A stretch of 64,000 nt of DNA from assembly GCA_030635145.1 (NCBI GenBank), contig DAOVZK010000006.1, forward strand, positions 1 through 64,000, in the 5' to 3' direction. The stretch's first letter is position 1, and every line of letters starts with the position of its first letter. Source of the stretch: Planctomycetota bacterium. Lineage in GTDB: Bacteria > Planctomycetota > Phycisphaerae > SM23-33. The position numbers were made by a program, and so were the translations under genes. Under the pieces are notes generated by a model that worked only from the letters and a program-made list of their open reading frames with translations, did no database searches and had not been told where the DNA came from. Of the stretch, positions 27,583 through 36,583 are shown one piece after another.

Positions 27583-29496
27583 ATGGCAAGTAACAAAGTA
27601 ATTGGAATTGATTTAGGTACAACCAACAGTGTTGTCGCGGTGATGGAAGGTTCGGAGCCCAAGGTGCTGATCAATCAGCAGGGCGCCCGGATTACTCCGA
27701 GTGTTGTGGGGTTTACCGATAAGGGCGAGCGTCTCATCGGCCAACCGGCCCGCCACCAGCAGGTAACCAACCCCGAGAACACCGTGTTTTCGATCAAGCG
27801 TTTCATGGGCCGACGTCACGCAGAAGTGGCCGCCGAAGAAAAAATGGTGCCGTACGGTGTCATTGGCGGGGCGCAAGATCTCGTGAAGGTTCACGCCCAC
27901 GGTAAAGACTACACACCGCAGGAAGTTTCCGCGATGATTCTCGGCGATCTGAAAAAGACAGCCGAAGACTATCTCGGTGACACGGTGACGAAGGCAGTCA
28001 TTACGGTTCCGGCGTATTTTAACGACTCGCAACGAACGGCTACGAAAGAGGCTGGCGAAATCGCGGGGCTTAAAGTCGAGCGAATTATCAACGAACCCAC
28101 AGCTGCCGCTTTGGCGTACGGGCTTGAGACCGGGAAAAACGAAAAAGTAGCCGTCTTCGACTTCGGCGGTGGAACGTTTGATATTTCGATTTTGGATATC
28201 GGCGATAATGTTTTCGAGGTGTTGGCTACTAACGGCGACACGCATCTCGGCGGTGATGATCTCGACGAACTGCTGATCAACTATCTCGCCGACGAATTCA
28301 AACGTACCGAGGGTATCGATCTGCGGACCGACGCGATGGCCCTTCAGCGGTTGAAAGAAGCCGCCGAAAAAGCCAAATGCGAACTGTCGACGGCGATGGA
28401 AGCGAACATCAATCTTCCGTTTATCACCGCCACAGCCGACGGGCCTAAGCACCTGACGATGACTCTCACGCGGGCGAAGTTCGAACAGCTCTGCGAGCCG
28501 ATTTTCGACAAGCTCGTTGGGCCTTGCAAAAACTGTCTCAAAGACTCTAAGCTGCCTGTTGGCGAAATTGACGAAATTTTGCTCGTTGGCGGATCGACGC
28601 GAATTCCTCGCGTCCGCGAAATCACCAAGAGCATCTTCGGGAAAGAACCCAACAAATCGGTCAACCCCGACGAAGTCGTCGCCATCGGCGCAGCCATCCA
28701 GGGTGCGATCATGGCCGGTGAGGTCGAAGAGCAAATGGTTCTGCTCGACGTTACCCCGCTGTCACTCGGCGTCGAAACGCTTGGTGGTGTGATGACGAAA
28801 CTCATCGAACGAAACACGACGATTCCGACCGAGAAGACCGAAACGTTTTCGACGGCGGCGGACAATCAGGCGGAAGTAACTATCCACGTGCTGCAGGGCG
28901 AGCGAGAATTTGCCGCCGACAACCGCACGCTGGGCCAGTTCAACTTAACGGGCATGCCACCGGCACCGCGCGGCGTGCCGCAAATCGAAGTGGCGTTTAA
29001 CATCGATGCAAACGGCATTTTGAACGTTACCGCCACCGACAAGGCGTCCGGCAAGTCGCACAAGATCGAAATCAAAGGCTCCAGCGGCCTGGATCAGGGC
29101 GAAATCGACAAGATGAAAACCGACGCCGAATCGCACGCCGAAGATGACAAGACACGACGCGAACTGGTAGACCTCAAAAACCAGGGCGACTCGATGGCGT
29201 ACAACGCCGAGAAGATGCTGAAAGATTCCGGTGAGAAAGTTTCAGCTGAAGATCGAGGTAATATCGAGTCGGCTGTTTCGGGTTTGAAAGAAGCAGTCAA
29301 GGGCGACGACGGCGAGGCCATCAAGCGTGCCTTGGAAAGTTTGGAGCAGGCCTCGCACAAAGTTGCCGAAGAAATGTACAAGGCTGCCGCCGCCGAACAA
29401 CCCGCCGCTGACGGAGCTGCTCCCGAAGCTGCAGCTGATGATTCGGCCAAGGGTGACGACGACGTCATCGACGCCGAATACGAAGTAAAAGACTAA
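27583..29496 (+). CDS. dnaK: Molecular chaperone DnaK (Hsp70)
   Basis: DnaK is the ATP-driven Hsp70 chaperone. The 637-residue protein has all signatures: [31 protein letters not shown] (phosphate 2), and [12 protein letters not shown]. The substrate-binding domain ([17 protein letters not shown]) follows from about residue 385, and the C-terminal Ala/Pro/Asp-rich tail ends [20 protein letters not shown] precedes the ATG. It stands alone, with no grpE or dnaJ adjacent, behind a sigma-54-type promoter, and is followed by a strong intrinsic terminator. Confidence 0.98.
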   Translation: MASNKVIGIDLGTTNSVVAVMEGSEPKVLINQQGARITPSVVGFTDKGERLIGQPARHQQVTNPENTVFSIKRFMGRRHAEVAAEEKMVPYGVIGGAQDLVKVHAHGKDYTPQEVSAMILGDLKKTAEDYLGDTVTKAVITVPAYFNDSQRTATKEAGEIAGLKVERIINEPTAAALAYGLETGKNEKVAVFDFGGGTFDISILDIGDNVFEVLATNGDTHLGGDDLDELLINYLADEFKRTEGIDLRTDAMALQRLKEAAEKAKCELSTAMEANINLPFITATADGPKHLTMTLTRAKFEQLCEPIFDKLVGPCKNCLKDSKLPVGEIDEILLVGGSTRIPRVREITKSIFGKEPNKSVNPDEVVAIGAAIQGAIMAGEVEEQMVLLDVTPLSLGVETLGGVMTKLIERNTTIPTEKTETFSTAADNQAEVTIHVLQGEREFAADNRTLGQFNLTGMPPAPRGVPQIEVAFNIDANGILNVTATDKASGKSHKIEIKGSSGLDQGEIDKMKTDAESHAEDDKTRRELVDLKNQGDSMAYNAEKMLKDSGEKVSAEDRGNIESAVSGLKEAVKGDDGEAIKRALESLEQASHKVAEEMYKAAAAEQPAADGAAPEAAADDSAKGDDDVIDAEYEVKD

Positions 29497-29556
29497 CTCG
29501 TAGCACGAGTGGCAAACCATTTTAAGGCCTAGGCCTTGTGCATATAAGTATAAAAG

Positions 29557-29596
29557 ACCCCGTGGGATTTGGAATAAAAATTTCGCGGGGTTTTTT
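29557..29596 (+). terminator. Intrinsic terminator of dnaK
   Basis: ACCCCGTG and CGCGGGGT form an 8-bp stem with one G-T pair, followed by TTTTTT. It lies 60 bp after the dnaK stop and overlaps the last two codons' end of the convergent zinc-ribbon gene by a base or two. Confidence 0.85.
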
Positions 29597-29867
29597 ACTG
29601 CGCGGCGGAAAAGGCCCACAGCTCAGCTACTCCGCCGGGGGATCTATTAGTCGTGGTTGATTGCGAGGGGCGTTTTTCGATGGCGTGGCAGCAGAGGCGC
29701 TTGCATCGTTGGCAGCGGGCGAGGGTGAATTTTCGACCGGCCGCGAACTTGCGGACACCATATTTACCCCAAGGTTCGCTGAATCCGCATCGCAAACAAC
29801 GCACCACCCATCCCGGTGCCCTGCGCTCGTAAGATGATAATGTTGCGTCATCGTCCATAAGTTGCAT
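29595..29867 (-). CDS. Small double-CxxC protein
   Basis: This 90-residue protein has two CxxC pairs, VRCLRCGF and ARCQRCKRLCC, about 26 residues apart with basic residues between (GKYGVRKFAAGRKF), a plausible zinc-ribbon core. The first ten residues are acidic and the tail after KRPSQ is low in features, so the true end of the fold is near residue 65. I do not recognise a family. It converges on dnaK, and its stop lies in the dnaK terminator. Start could also be Met4; no clear SD is seen. Confidence 0.5.
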   Translation of the reverse strand: MQLMDDDATLSSYERRAPGWVVRCLRCGFSEPWGKYGVRKFAAGRKFTLARCQRCKRLCCHAIEKRPSQSTTTNRSPGGVAELWAFSAAQ

Positions 29868-29997
29868 TGTATCGTATATTTGTGCCGGGAAATATCAAAA
29901 GGCAGAATGTAAAAAACCTTTATGATTGCTCAATGGTTAGTTCGATTGTATAATCCAGCGGCGGCGGGGGCTGCCTATGCGTAATTTTGGCACTGGG

Positions 29998-30013
29998 TGG
30001 CACGGTTACTGCC
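29998..30013 (+). promoter_or_regulatory. Possible second sigma-54 promoter
   Basis: TGGCACG, four bases GTTA, then CTGCC keeps the -24 element and the GC of the -12 element, with GG-to-GC spacing as in the consensus. It lies about 80 bp before the ATG of the membrane protein at 30094. The -12 half is not perfect. Confidence 0.4.
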
Positions 30014-30093
30014 TCGATAATTTTGAGTTCCAGTCCGGCGGGCTAAACGCATCATGCTGAATTCCCCCGGATTTTACCGACAGGAGAAAAACA

Positions 30094-30930
30094 ATGCTTG
30101 CAGCAGGTTTAGTTCAAATTTGGATGATTCCCCCCATGTTGATTCTGCTGGGAGGTTGGATATTTTTTGGTGGCTACCTATTTCAAAAATCCCTGCTGAA
30201 ACATACCGACAAGCGGCGGGTGAGTTATGGATCGGGTGTGCTGACATCGTTTCTATGCGGTTCGGTGGGTGGAGTTCCCGCTGTACTGGCGTTGTTTATG
30301 GGCATGAATCTTGGTAGTGGCACGGGGCGGATGGTGTCTATTATTCTCAGTGCTGTTGCTGGGCTGATATGCTTTGCTGTGATCGCATATCTGGTTGTCT
30401 GGACGATGCTCAAAAAAGAATCAGCCAAAACCTCCTTCCGCGTAGCCCTGGTTCCCATTGTTGTGATCATCGCCCTCGGAGGCGTTATTGGTGTCGGCTG
30501 TGGAATACCCGCGTATTTTCAGGCACAACACCGAGGCTTCCTGAACAGCCAAGTTGCCCCGACGCAGATGAAACTAGTGCAAATTTACAAAGCACTGCTC
30601 CGCAATTTTCCGACCGATCCGCCCCAGACACTCGACGTGCTGATTGAAAAGAAACTCATACCTGAAGATGGATTGACCAGCTCCGCCAAACCGGATGGAA
30701 AAGGATTTTTCTATCATCCCCCGAATAAACTCCTCACTCGACTTGATCCAGAGCATCAAGATCAGTTGTTGGCGTGTGACTTCGCCGAAAATTTCGATGG
30801 CGAGTTTTACTGTGTCATCTACACCTATGGTGCACCCGCCGTTCTTGGTGAGCAGGCTTTCAAGGTGGTGTTGGATGAGCCGATCAATAAGGAATTTGCT
30901 GAGGCATTTCGCAAGGCAGACGAGAAATAG
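30094..30930 (+). CDS. Hypothetical membrane protein with soluble C-terminal domain
   Basis: This 278-residue protein has four hydrophobic spans in the first 155 residues: MLILLGGWIFFGGYLF, VLTSFLCGSVGGVPAVLAL, SIILSAVAGLICFAVIAYLV and VALVPIVVIIALGGVIGVG. A soluble domain of about 120 residues follows (MKLVQIYKALLRNFPTDPP to the end). The last span plus QAQHRGFLNS and the helix KLVQIYKAL resemble the pseudopilin-like layout seen in planctomycete proteins, but no true prepilin motif is visible. SD GACAGGAG lies ahead of the ATG. Function unknown. A possible sigma-54 promoter is upstream and asnB follows 58 bp later. Confidence 0.65.
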   Translation: MLAAGLVQIWMIPPMLILLGGWIFFGGYLFQKSLLKHTDKRRVSYGSGVLTSFLCGSVGGVPAVLALFMGMNLGSGTGRMVSIILSAVAGLICFAVIAYLVVWTMLKKESAKTSFRVALVPIVVIIALGGVIGVGCGIPAYFQAQHRGFLNSQVAPTQMKLVQIYKALLRNFPTDPPQTLDVLIEKKLIPEDGLTSSAKPDGKGFFYHPPNKLLTRLDPEHQDQLLACDFAENFDGEFYCVIYTYGAPAVLGEQAFKVVLDEPINKEFAEAFRKADEK

Positions 30931-30988
30931 CGGAAGACCCGGGTGCGACATTTCATCTTGCCACAGCTGAGATAACCGTTAGGAGATT

Positions 30989-32890
30989 ATGTGCGGTTTC
31001 GCCGGTGAATTCGTTTTCGGTGCTGGTGAAGCAGACCAGCTGATAGTGGGACGCATGGGCGCGACGCTTACCCATCGCGGCCCCGATGAAGAGGGAACGT
31101 TCGTGTCGGGCGACCGGCGATGTGCGATTGCATTTCGGCGGTTAAGCGTAATCGATCCCCCCGAATCACATCAGCCGATGACCTCCTCCGACGGAAAAAC
31201 CAGCATCGCCTTCAATGGTGAGATCTACAATTTTCGTCAGCTCCGCGAAAAACTCTCCGCTGCCGGGGCAAGATTCCGCACCCATGGCGATACCGAGGTT
31301 CTGCTGGAATTATTCCGCGCCAAAGGCATCGGCGCCTTGGAAGAGCTGGTGGGCATGTTCGCATTCGCCGCCTACGATGCCAACGTTCATACGCTGACGC
31401 TCGCTCGCGACCGCCTCGGGCAAAAACCACTATGGTACTCAACGCTGCCCGACAGAATCGTCTTTGCCTCCGAGCCCAAAGCCCTGCTGTTGCATCCGGG
31501 TATCGACAAAACTCCCGACCGCAGCGCGATCGCAGCATTTTGCACAATCGGATACGTACCTGCCCCGAGTTCGGCATGGAGCGGAATCCGAAAGTTGGCA
31601 CCGGGGTCGTCGCTGGTTTGCTCGGCAGCTGGGCCCGCCGAACCAGTACGATACTGGACGCCGAAAATCGCATCTCCATCTGCGGGTTTGTCCATGAGCG
31701 ACGCGGTCGACAAAGTTCGCGACCAGCTCGAGCAGGCTGTTAATATGCGAATGGTCTCCGACGTTCCGCTCGGTGCGCTGCTGTCTGGCGGGGTCGACTC
31801 TGCTGTTGTCGTTGCGCTCATGAGCGCAGCTGCTGGCAAAACCGGCGGCGTCAAAACCTTCACCGCCTGCTTCGACGACCCCCGCTACAATGAAGGTCCC
31901 ATCGCCAAACGCGTAGCCGAACACTGCAACACCGACCACACCGAATTGCGGATTGCGCCCGACCCTCGCGGAATGCTCGACTGGGTTGTCGACCACTACG
32001 ACGAACCGTTTGCCGACTCCAGCGCGATACCGACGCATCTGATTTCCCGCGCCGCCCGCGAGCATGTCACCGTCGCACTTACCGGAGACGGCGGAGACGA
32101 AGCCTTCGCCGGGTACGACCGCTATCGCGCCATGCACATGACGCAAAACATGTCCGTCGCAAAGTACATCGCAATCACAATCGCTGCCGCCGTTGCTCGG
32201 CGCTTCGCGAGCAAAAACGAACGCTCACGCCGCGCCCGTCTCGTGCGTTTTGCCGCCGCCATCGATCTGCCCCCAGCTGTGCAGTACTTCAAGTACCGAC
32301 GACTTTTCGGCCCCGACGAATTGCTCGAAATTTTCAGCAACGATTTTCTCGCTAGTGGGAATGTCGACGTCGATGCCCCAGCTGAGTGGTTCTGCGACTT
32401 GTACGAATCCGGCGGGCAGGATGACGAAGTTGCAAATGCGCAGCTGTGCGATTTGGCGACGTATCTTCCCGACGATCTGCTCGTAAAATCCGACATTGCA
32501 TCGATGGCAGCCTCGCTTGAACTTCGCGCACCGATGCTGGACCATCGCGTTATCGAACTCGCCCTGAATCTCCCGACCGAAACCAAACTCAACTCCCACC
32601 GCGGAAAGCTGGTGCTCCGCGAAGCCTTCGCGCACATGCTACCACCAGGTGCTTTCGATCATCCCAAACGCGGGTTCGGGGTTCCGCTGGGCGATTGGCT
32701 GCGAAATGAACTTCGCGACGAGATGGCCGAGACTTTAAACGACCCCGCCCTGGAAAAAATGGGCCTCTTTGATAAAAGCGCGATGAACAATCTTATGAAC
32801 GCACATCTTGCAGGGCGGCGCGATTATTCGCATCAGCTTTGGGCGATGATGGTTCTGGGGCGGTGGTTTGCAAAATTCGGGGGCGTGTGA
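30989..32890 (+). CDS. asnB: Asparagine synthase (glutamine-hydrolysing)
   Basis: The 633-residue protein starts MCGFAGEF, with the catalytic Cys2 of the class II glutaminase domain (HRGPDEEG, SIAFNGEIYNFRQLR). The ATP-pyrophosphatase domain follows with ALLSGGVDSAVVV and ALTGDGGDEAFAGY. It makes asparagine from aspartate using glutamine as nitrogen donor. Longer AsnB forms like this also amidate cell-surface sugars or peptides in exopolysaccharide clusters; the radical SAM gene downstream on the opposite strand does not settle this. SD TAGGAG precedes the ATG. A repeat element follows the stop. Confidence 0.94.
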   Translation: MCGFAGEFVFGAGEADQLIVGRMGATLTHRGPDEEGTFVSGDRRCAIAFRRLSVIDPPESHQPMTSSDGKTSIAFNGEIYNFRQLREKLSAAGARFRTHGDTEVLLELFRAKGIGALEELVGMFAFAAYDANVHTLTLARDRLGQKPLWYSTLPDRIVFASEPKALLLHPGIDKTPDRSAIAAFCTIGYVPAPSSAWSGIRKLAPGSSLVCSAAGPAEPVRYWTPKIASPSAGLSMSDAVDKVRDQLEQAVNMRMVSDVPLGALLSGGVDSAVVVALMSAAAGKTGGVKTFTACFDDPRYNEGPIAKRVAEHCNTDHTELRIAPDPRGMLDWVVDHYDEPFADSSAIPTHLISRAAREHVTVALTGDGGDEAFAGYDRYRAMHMTQNMSVAKYIAITIAAAVARRFASKNERSRRARLVRFAAAIDLPPAVQYFKYRRLFGPDELLEIFSNDFLASGNVDVDAPAEWFCDLYESGGQDDEVANAQLCDLATYLPDDLLVKSDIASMAASLELRAPMLDHRVIELALNLPTETKLNSHRGKLVLREAFAHMLPPGAFDHPKRGFGVPLGDWLRNELRDEMAETLNDPALEKMGLFDKSAMNNLMNAHLAGRRDYSHQLWAMMVLGRWFAKFGGV

Positions 32891-32926
32891 TTTTGGTGCG
32901 AGTAGAGTATTTATAACCGTTCGCAT

Positions 32927-33139
32927 AATTTTGGACAGGATAACAAGATCGGATATTAGGTTAAAAAATCCTGTTAATCATAATTAAAAATGTTACACAT
33001 CTGATGGTATTCAACATTACCCCGTCGCAATTAGATTTACTGTTCATAGTTTTTGTTTTCTTTTCAATAATTTAGATTTTATCCTGTGATCCTGTCAAAA
33101 AAGAAAAATTAGTTGGATTGACAGGAAGAAGAGAGGGGC
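32927..33139. repeat. GACAGGATAACAAGAT inverted-repeat element, copy 1
   Basis: The left end, AATTTTGGACAGGATAACAA, and the right end, ATCCTGTGATCCTGTCAAAA then GACAGGAAGAAGAG, both reappear in inverted orientation at 58474-58628. The AT-rich core differs between the copies. It fills the space between asnB and the radical SAM gene; no gene is seen. Confidence 0.75.
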
Positions 33140-33165
33140 GATGGGGAGTTTGCGATTATGAATTG

Positions 33166-34236
33166 CTATGACAGCCGTTTGAAAAGGTTGAGGTAGTCCC
33201 GCAGCGATTTGCGAACCGTACTCGTGCCGGTGCAGAATTTGTCGCACTGTTTCGTGATCCGCCGTCGCTCCGATTTGCCCAGCTGCGACCGCCACATTTG
33301 CCCCACATCATCCGTCGCGATATTTCCGAGCGGGGTTAAGTGCGATTGGCACAGCAGCACGTCGCCGTTTGAAAGGATCGACAGGTTTCGCAACGGCACG
33401 CGGCAGATACCGAGATTCGATGGAATCTGCCCACTGAAATGTTCCGTCCACAGCTGCATTGAGGCGGGGGAGTTCATTATTGGATCACCGGCGCGTTTCA
33501 TTTCCGTCAGGCGTTCCACGAGATTCAGCACCGCAGACAGCGGAATCCGCATGAGTTTTTCGCTTTCGGGCGACCATTTGACCATCGGCTGAAAATTTAC
33601 ACCGGCTGCCTCGACGCTCTTTGCGAATTCGACAACTTCGTGTACGCTGTCGATATTTGTTGTGCACACCAGCGGGCGAATGATAATCCGCGCAGAGCTG
33701 CCGCTACGCTTGATCGCGCTGGCGAGATTTTCGACGTTGCGTTTTACTTTTTCCAGCAGCCCGGGCACCCCGCGCAGCGAGTCGTGAATTTCCGGGTTCA
33801 TGCTGTCGATCGAAACATTGATGTTGAATATCCCAGCACCCAGCAGCTTCTCGATATTCCCGTCGTTCAGCAGTAATCCGTTGGTGGTGATGCCGCTGGT
33901 TACACCCATCGCGCGGGTGGCGTGGAGAATTTCGAACAGGTCGTTTCGCATCAGCGCCTCAGCTGCGCAGAACTGCACGTGATATGAGCCAGAAAGATGT
34001 TTCAGCGAGCGTAGCGCCCGAATCCAGTCAGCTGCGGGTAGTTCAGATTCAACCGGGTCGCGCCAGTACGTGCACATTTCGCAGCGTGCGTTGCAGCGGG
34101 TGGTGAGTATCGCGTATATCTGCACCGGGCGAGTGAAGTCTAACCCCGTGCGGACGAACAGTTGCTCCGCAAATTTGCTTCGCAGATTCGCCAACGCCAA
34201 TCGCACTAACCGAGATTTTTCGTCGCCGTTTGTCAT
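33166..34236 (-). CDS. Radical SAM / SPASM-type protein
   Basis: This roughly 356-residue radical SAM protein has the cluster motif CNARCEMC (CxxxCxxC) inside YAILTTRCNARCEMCTYW. Core strands include SGITTNGLLL (GGE-type region replaced by CAAEALM) and INVSIDS. The C-terminal region holds extra cysteines: GICRVPLRNLSILSNGD, LLCQSH and QCDKFCTG, a SPASM-like auxiliary cluster site (GD-x-xxC pattern). Substrate unknown; relatives modify peptides or sugars. The glycine-rich motif that usually reads GGEP is CAAE here, which is unusual. The start at 34236 (MTNGDEKSRL) is likely but has no strong SD. Confidence 0.8.
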   Translation of the reverse strand: MTNGDEKSRLVRLALANLRSKFAEQLFVRTGLDFTRPVQIYAILTTRCNARCEMCTYWRDPVESELPAADWIRALRSLKHLSGSYHVQFCAAEALMRNDLFEILHATRAMGVTSGITTNGLLLNDGNIEKLLGAGIFNINVSIDSMNPEIHDSLRGVPGLLEKVKRNVENLASAIKRSGSSARIIIRPLVCTTNIDSVHEVVEFAKSVEAAGVNFQPMVKWSPESEKLMRIPLSAVLNLVERLTEMKRAGDPIMNSPASMQLWTEHFSGQIPSNLGICRVPLRNLSILSNGDVLLCQSHLTPLGNIATDDVGQMWRSQLGKSERRRITKQCDKFCTGTSTVRKSLRDYLNLFKRLS

Positions 34237-34672
34237 CACCGCCACATGATAACACCGCACCCGGGCGTTTTCGCCATGAAATTTCGATATCTTTTGGTTA
34301 CCTCTAAAATTTCGATTTTTTACTACGTACGCCGCCTTAAAGTCCAATGTTTGTTGTCCGCTGTGGGAGGCGGTTTAGTAGATTGTCAAATAATTAGCGG
34401 TACTCTTTCGTTTTGCAAATGCGAAAATTCCTCAGAAATATCCGCCAAATCGTGCGAACATCATTAATTTATACATTTTCTCAAAATACCACTTAACGCC
34501 GCCGCGACTGACTCCGATTATCTAATGTCAGACGGAAATCTTTCCATCGCCCTCGGGCGAAACGGAGGATATTGCCACGGAATAACGAGGTTTTGCGCGC
34601 ATTTGGCGAGGGGCCTCACAGGCGAAAAAAGAGTTATGAATGTCCGAATCGAAAGTTTTAAGGAGCGCGGAA
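34237..34672. other. Divergent intergenic region without recognised elements
   Basis: The 436 bp between the radical SAM gene and the B12-like gene contain AT-rich stretches (CATTAATTTATACATTTTC) but no ORF with family features, no repeat shared with the other intergenic regions, and no promoter that I can support. It must hold two divergent promoters. Confidence 0.5.
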
Positions 34673-35443
34673 ATGCAAACCGTGGAAATATTCAAGCAGT
34701 ATCTGGAGCATCTTTTTTCGGGGAACCGATCAAGTGCCCGCGAGCTTCTTTTTGATGCCAACGATCGCGGGTTTGGTGCGGAGCGATTGCTTACGCACAT
34801 CATTTGGCCGGCGATGGAACAAATCGAACGACTGTACCGTAAGGATCGCATCTCGAAAATCAGCGAACATATCGCCACGCGAATCAACCGCATGTTGGCG
34901 AATCAGCTTCAGCGGGTATTACGAAAGAATCCCCAGAACGGCCGACGAATTGTCGTGCTGTGCGGAGATGACGAGCGAGCTGAACTTGGGGCGCAGATTA
35001 TGAGCGACATGTTCGAGGCACAGGGATGGAACGTGTGGTTTATCGGTGGCGGAGTAGCTAACGACGAAATTCTAAAATTTGTCGGGCAGACCAAGCCCGA
35101 TATCCTGATGGTGCATGCGTCACTGCCTCCGGAGGTGCCCGAGGTTCGCAAGCTCATCAAAATGATTCGCGAAGTGGGAATTTGCGAAGAAATGCAGGTT
35201 ATGGTTTGTGGAGGAATCTACAACCGGGCAGAAGACCTCGCCGAAGAGATCAACGCCGACCTGTTTGCTCATGATCCGACAGAAGCCCTTTGCCTAGTGG
35301 AGAGCAGCCCGCAGAGGATTATTCGCGAGGATAAACCTGAACCCGGACGGCGCCGAAAACGTAAGAAGAAACAGCAGTTGGTGCAAATCCAAGAGCTCAG
35401 AGATCGACTTGGCGTACCAGCGGACACCACCGAGGAAGCTTAG
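34673..35443 (+). CDS. B12-binding-domain-like protein lacking the cobalt-ligand His
   Basis: This 256-residue protein has the cap-plus-Rossmann layout of cobalamin-binding regulators such as CarH. The helical cap ends YRKDRISKISEH, matching the Wx9EH motif with Tyr for Trp. The Rossmann domain has RRIVVLCGDDERAELG where a DxHxxG-type motif is expected; the His position is Ala. SLP and CGG of the later loops are present. A basic tail (GRRRKRKKKQQ) ends the protein, and there is no DNA-binding HTH. Start is ATG 34673 because AAGGAG lies seven bases before it; the track start at 34640 lacks this. It may sense something other than B12, or bind it in a base-on form. Confidence 0.72.
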   Translation: MQTVEIFKQYLEHLFSGNRSSARELLFDANDRGFGAERLLTHIIWPAMEQIERLYRKDRISKISEHIATRINRMLANQLQRVLRKNPQNGRRIVVLCGDDERAELGAQIMSDMFEAQGWNVWFIGGGVANDEILKFVGQTKPDILMVHASLPPEVPEVRKLIKMIREVGICEEMQVMVCGGIYNRAEDLAEEINADLFAHDPTEALCLVESSPQRIIREDKPEPGRRRKRKKKQQLVQIQELRDRLGVPADTTEEA

Positions 35444-35501
35444 GCCAAAGCGGACTTGGCGCTGTGCGGGTGTGGAGGTTTTTTTATAGGGAGGCACCCG
35501 C

Positions 35502-35600
35502 ATGGCTGACAATTTAGATTTAGACCGCACAAAATCTCGGATTTACGGGGTTTTGGTTGGGTTCTTCACTCGTCAATGGGACCAAAATTGTCTCAGCTGA
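35502..35600 (+). CDS. Possible 32-residue ORF
   Basis: An ATG preceded by AGGGAGG opens MADNLDLDRTKSRIYGVLVG and runs to TGA after 32 codons. It is too short for the ORF track. The good ribosome site is its only support. Its second half lies in the 5' arm and loop of the long hairpin at 35545-35651, so it could be a leader peptide or chance. Confidence 0.25.
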   Translation: MADNLDLDRTKSRIYGVLVGFFTRQWDQNCLS

Positions 35601-35651
35601 AGAGTATCGTCCAAAATGGCCTTGAAGAACCAGACCGAGACCCCGTTTTTT
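35545..35651 (+). terminator. Long inverted repeat with T-run (terminator or structured RNA)
   Basis: The 23 bases from 35545 (ACGGGGTTTTGGTTGGG and on) pair with the 23 bases ending at 35646. Nineteen of 23 positions match as inverted repeat and G-T pairs help further. The loop is 56 bases. TTTTTT follows the right arm. It lies between convergent genes. Confidence 0.6.
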
Positions 35652-35700
35652 ATGCCTCCGCGGCCACTGGTGCCTAGTCCCTAATCCCTATTGCCTACCC

Positions 35701-36354
35701 TTAGCGGTTTTGCATTTTCGCGCAGAAATTTTCGGCGTTACGGAACATTTTTTCCAATTCGTCGGGGGTGAGTCCTGCGCCGGTGGCCACCTTCTCGGCG
35801 TAGCTGCGCGTCGGCATCTGGTCGGGTGTGTGTGCGTCGGATCCGAAAATCAGCTTCGCGCCGGTTTGTCGCGCGGCAGCTACCACATGTCCGTTGCACA
35901 GCGAGTGCCCCGCCTTGGACGAAATTTCCAGCATCACACCGCGCTGCTCTGCCAGCTGTGCGTCTTCGAGCGATATCAGCCCCGGGTGCGCGAGAATATC
36001 CGCCCCGGCCTCAATGGCAGCCCGGTTCGTACCCGCCTCGACCGGTTCGCAGATCGTCTCACCGTGAACGATCACATACTGTGCCCCCAGTTCGCGGGCG
36101 TAGTTGGTGGCAGCTGCGATTTGCACGGGGCGAACGTGCGTAAGTTCCACACCGCAGAAGACGATGATGCGGTTGAGTTTGTTTTCGCTGAGGGCAGCCT
36201 TGTTGGCAATCGAGATCATATGCTCCAGCGTGGCGGGCCCGGCGTGGTCGCTGATGCCCAGCACGCGATAACCGGCGACTTCGGCGCGGCGGATATGCTC
36301 AGCTGGTTCCAACGCCCCGTCAGACAAAAACGTATGTGTGTGAAAATCTATCAT
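35701..36354 (-). CDS. PHP-domain phosphoesterase
   Basis: This 217-residue PHP protein has the metal-site motifs DFHTHTFLSDG, GISDHAGP, GVELTHVRP, IVHGE, LAHPG and FGSDAHTP. PHP enzymes hydrolyse phosphoesters such as histidinol phosphate or nucleotides; small stand-alone members like this are usually annotated as histidinol-phosphatase-like or hypothetical. Histidinol phosphatase is possible, since hisG is in the window but 28 kb away. The ATG at 36354 follows AAGGATTAAAC and is preferred to the track start. An inverted-repeat element follows upstream. Confidence 0.85.
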   Translation of the reverse strand: MIDFHTHTFLSDGALEPAEHIRRAEVAGYRVLGISDHAGPATLEHMISIANKAALSENKLNRIIVFCGVELTHVRPVQIAAATNYARELGAQYVIVHGETICEPVEAGTNRAAIEAGADILAHPGLISLEDAQLAEQRGVMLEISSKAGHSLCNGHVVAAARQTGAKLIFGSDAHTPDQMPTRSYAEKVATGAGLTPDELEKMFRNAENFCAKMQNR

Positions 36355-36420
36355 GTTTAATCCTTGTCGAGTACCAACTGGAACCATGTTAATAAATTCC
36401 GCGACAAAATTCACTTCAAT

Positions 36421-36533
36421 TAAGTTGTTAGTAATTAGTTTTCAGGTGTCAGTAAGAGAATGTCAAAGCTCCAGATCGAATTTATCTTGTCGTTTTTCTT
36501 GCTGAGAGCTGATTACTGATAACTGAAAACTTT
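36421..36533. repeat. TTATCAGT-type dispersed repeat, copy 1
   Basis: The left side TTAGTAATTAGTTTTCAGGT and the right side GCTGATTACTGATAACTGAA form an imperfect inverted repeat around a unique core containing CTTGCTGA. A related element fills the gap between the two transketolase genes (50775-50903). Confidence 0.65.
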
Positions 36534-36583
36534 TTCCAGCTTTTTTCTCTTGAGGACTGGGCAGGAACGGTGAAAATAGCGGC

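Larger units (their letters stand above)
35444..35700. other. Intergenic region with long hairpin
   Basis: Between the B12-like gene and the convergent PHP gene lie a possible 32-codon ORF, a long inverted repeat followed by a T-run, and at 35670-35699 a CTAGTCCCTAATCCCTA-type simple repeat. No larger gene is present. Confidence 0.6.

Noticed and set aside
27613-28734. 373-residue minus-strand ORF
   Set aside because: Antisense of dnaK, which is unambiguous.
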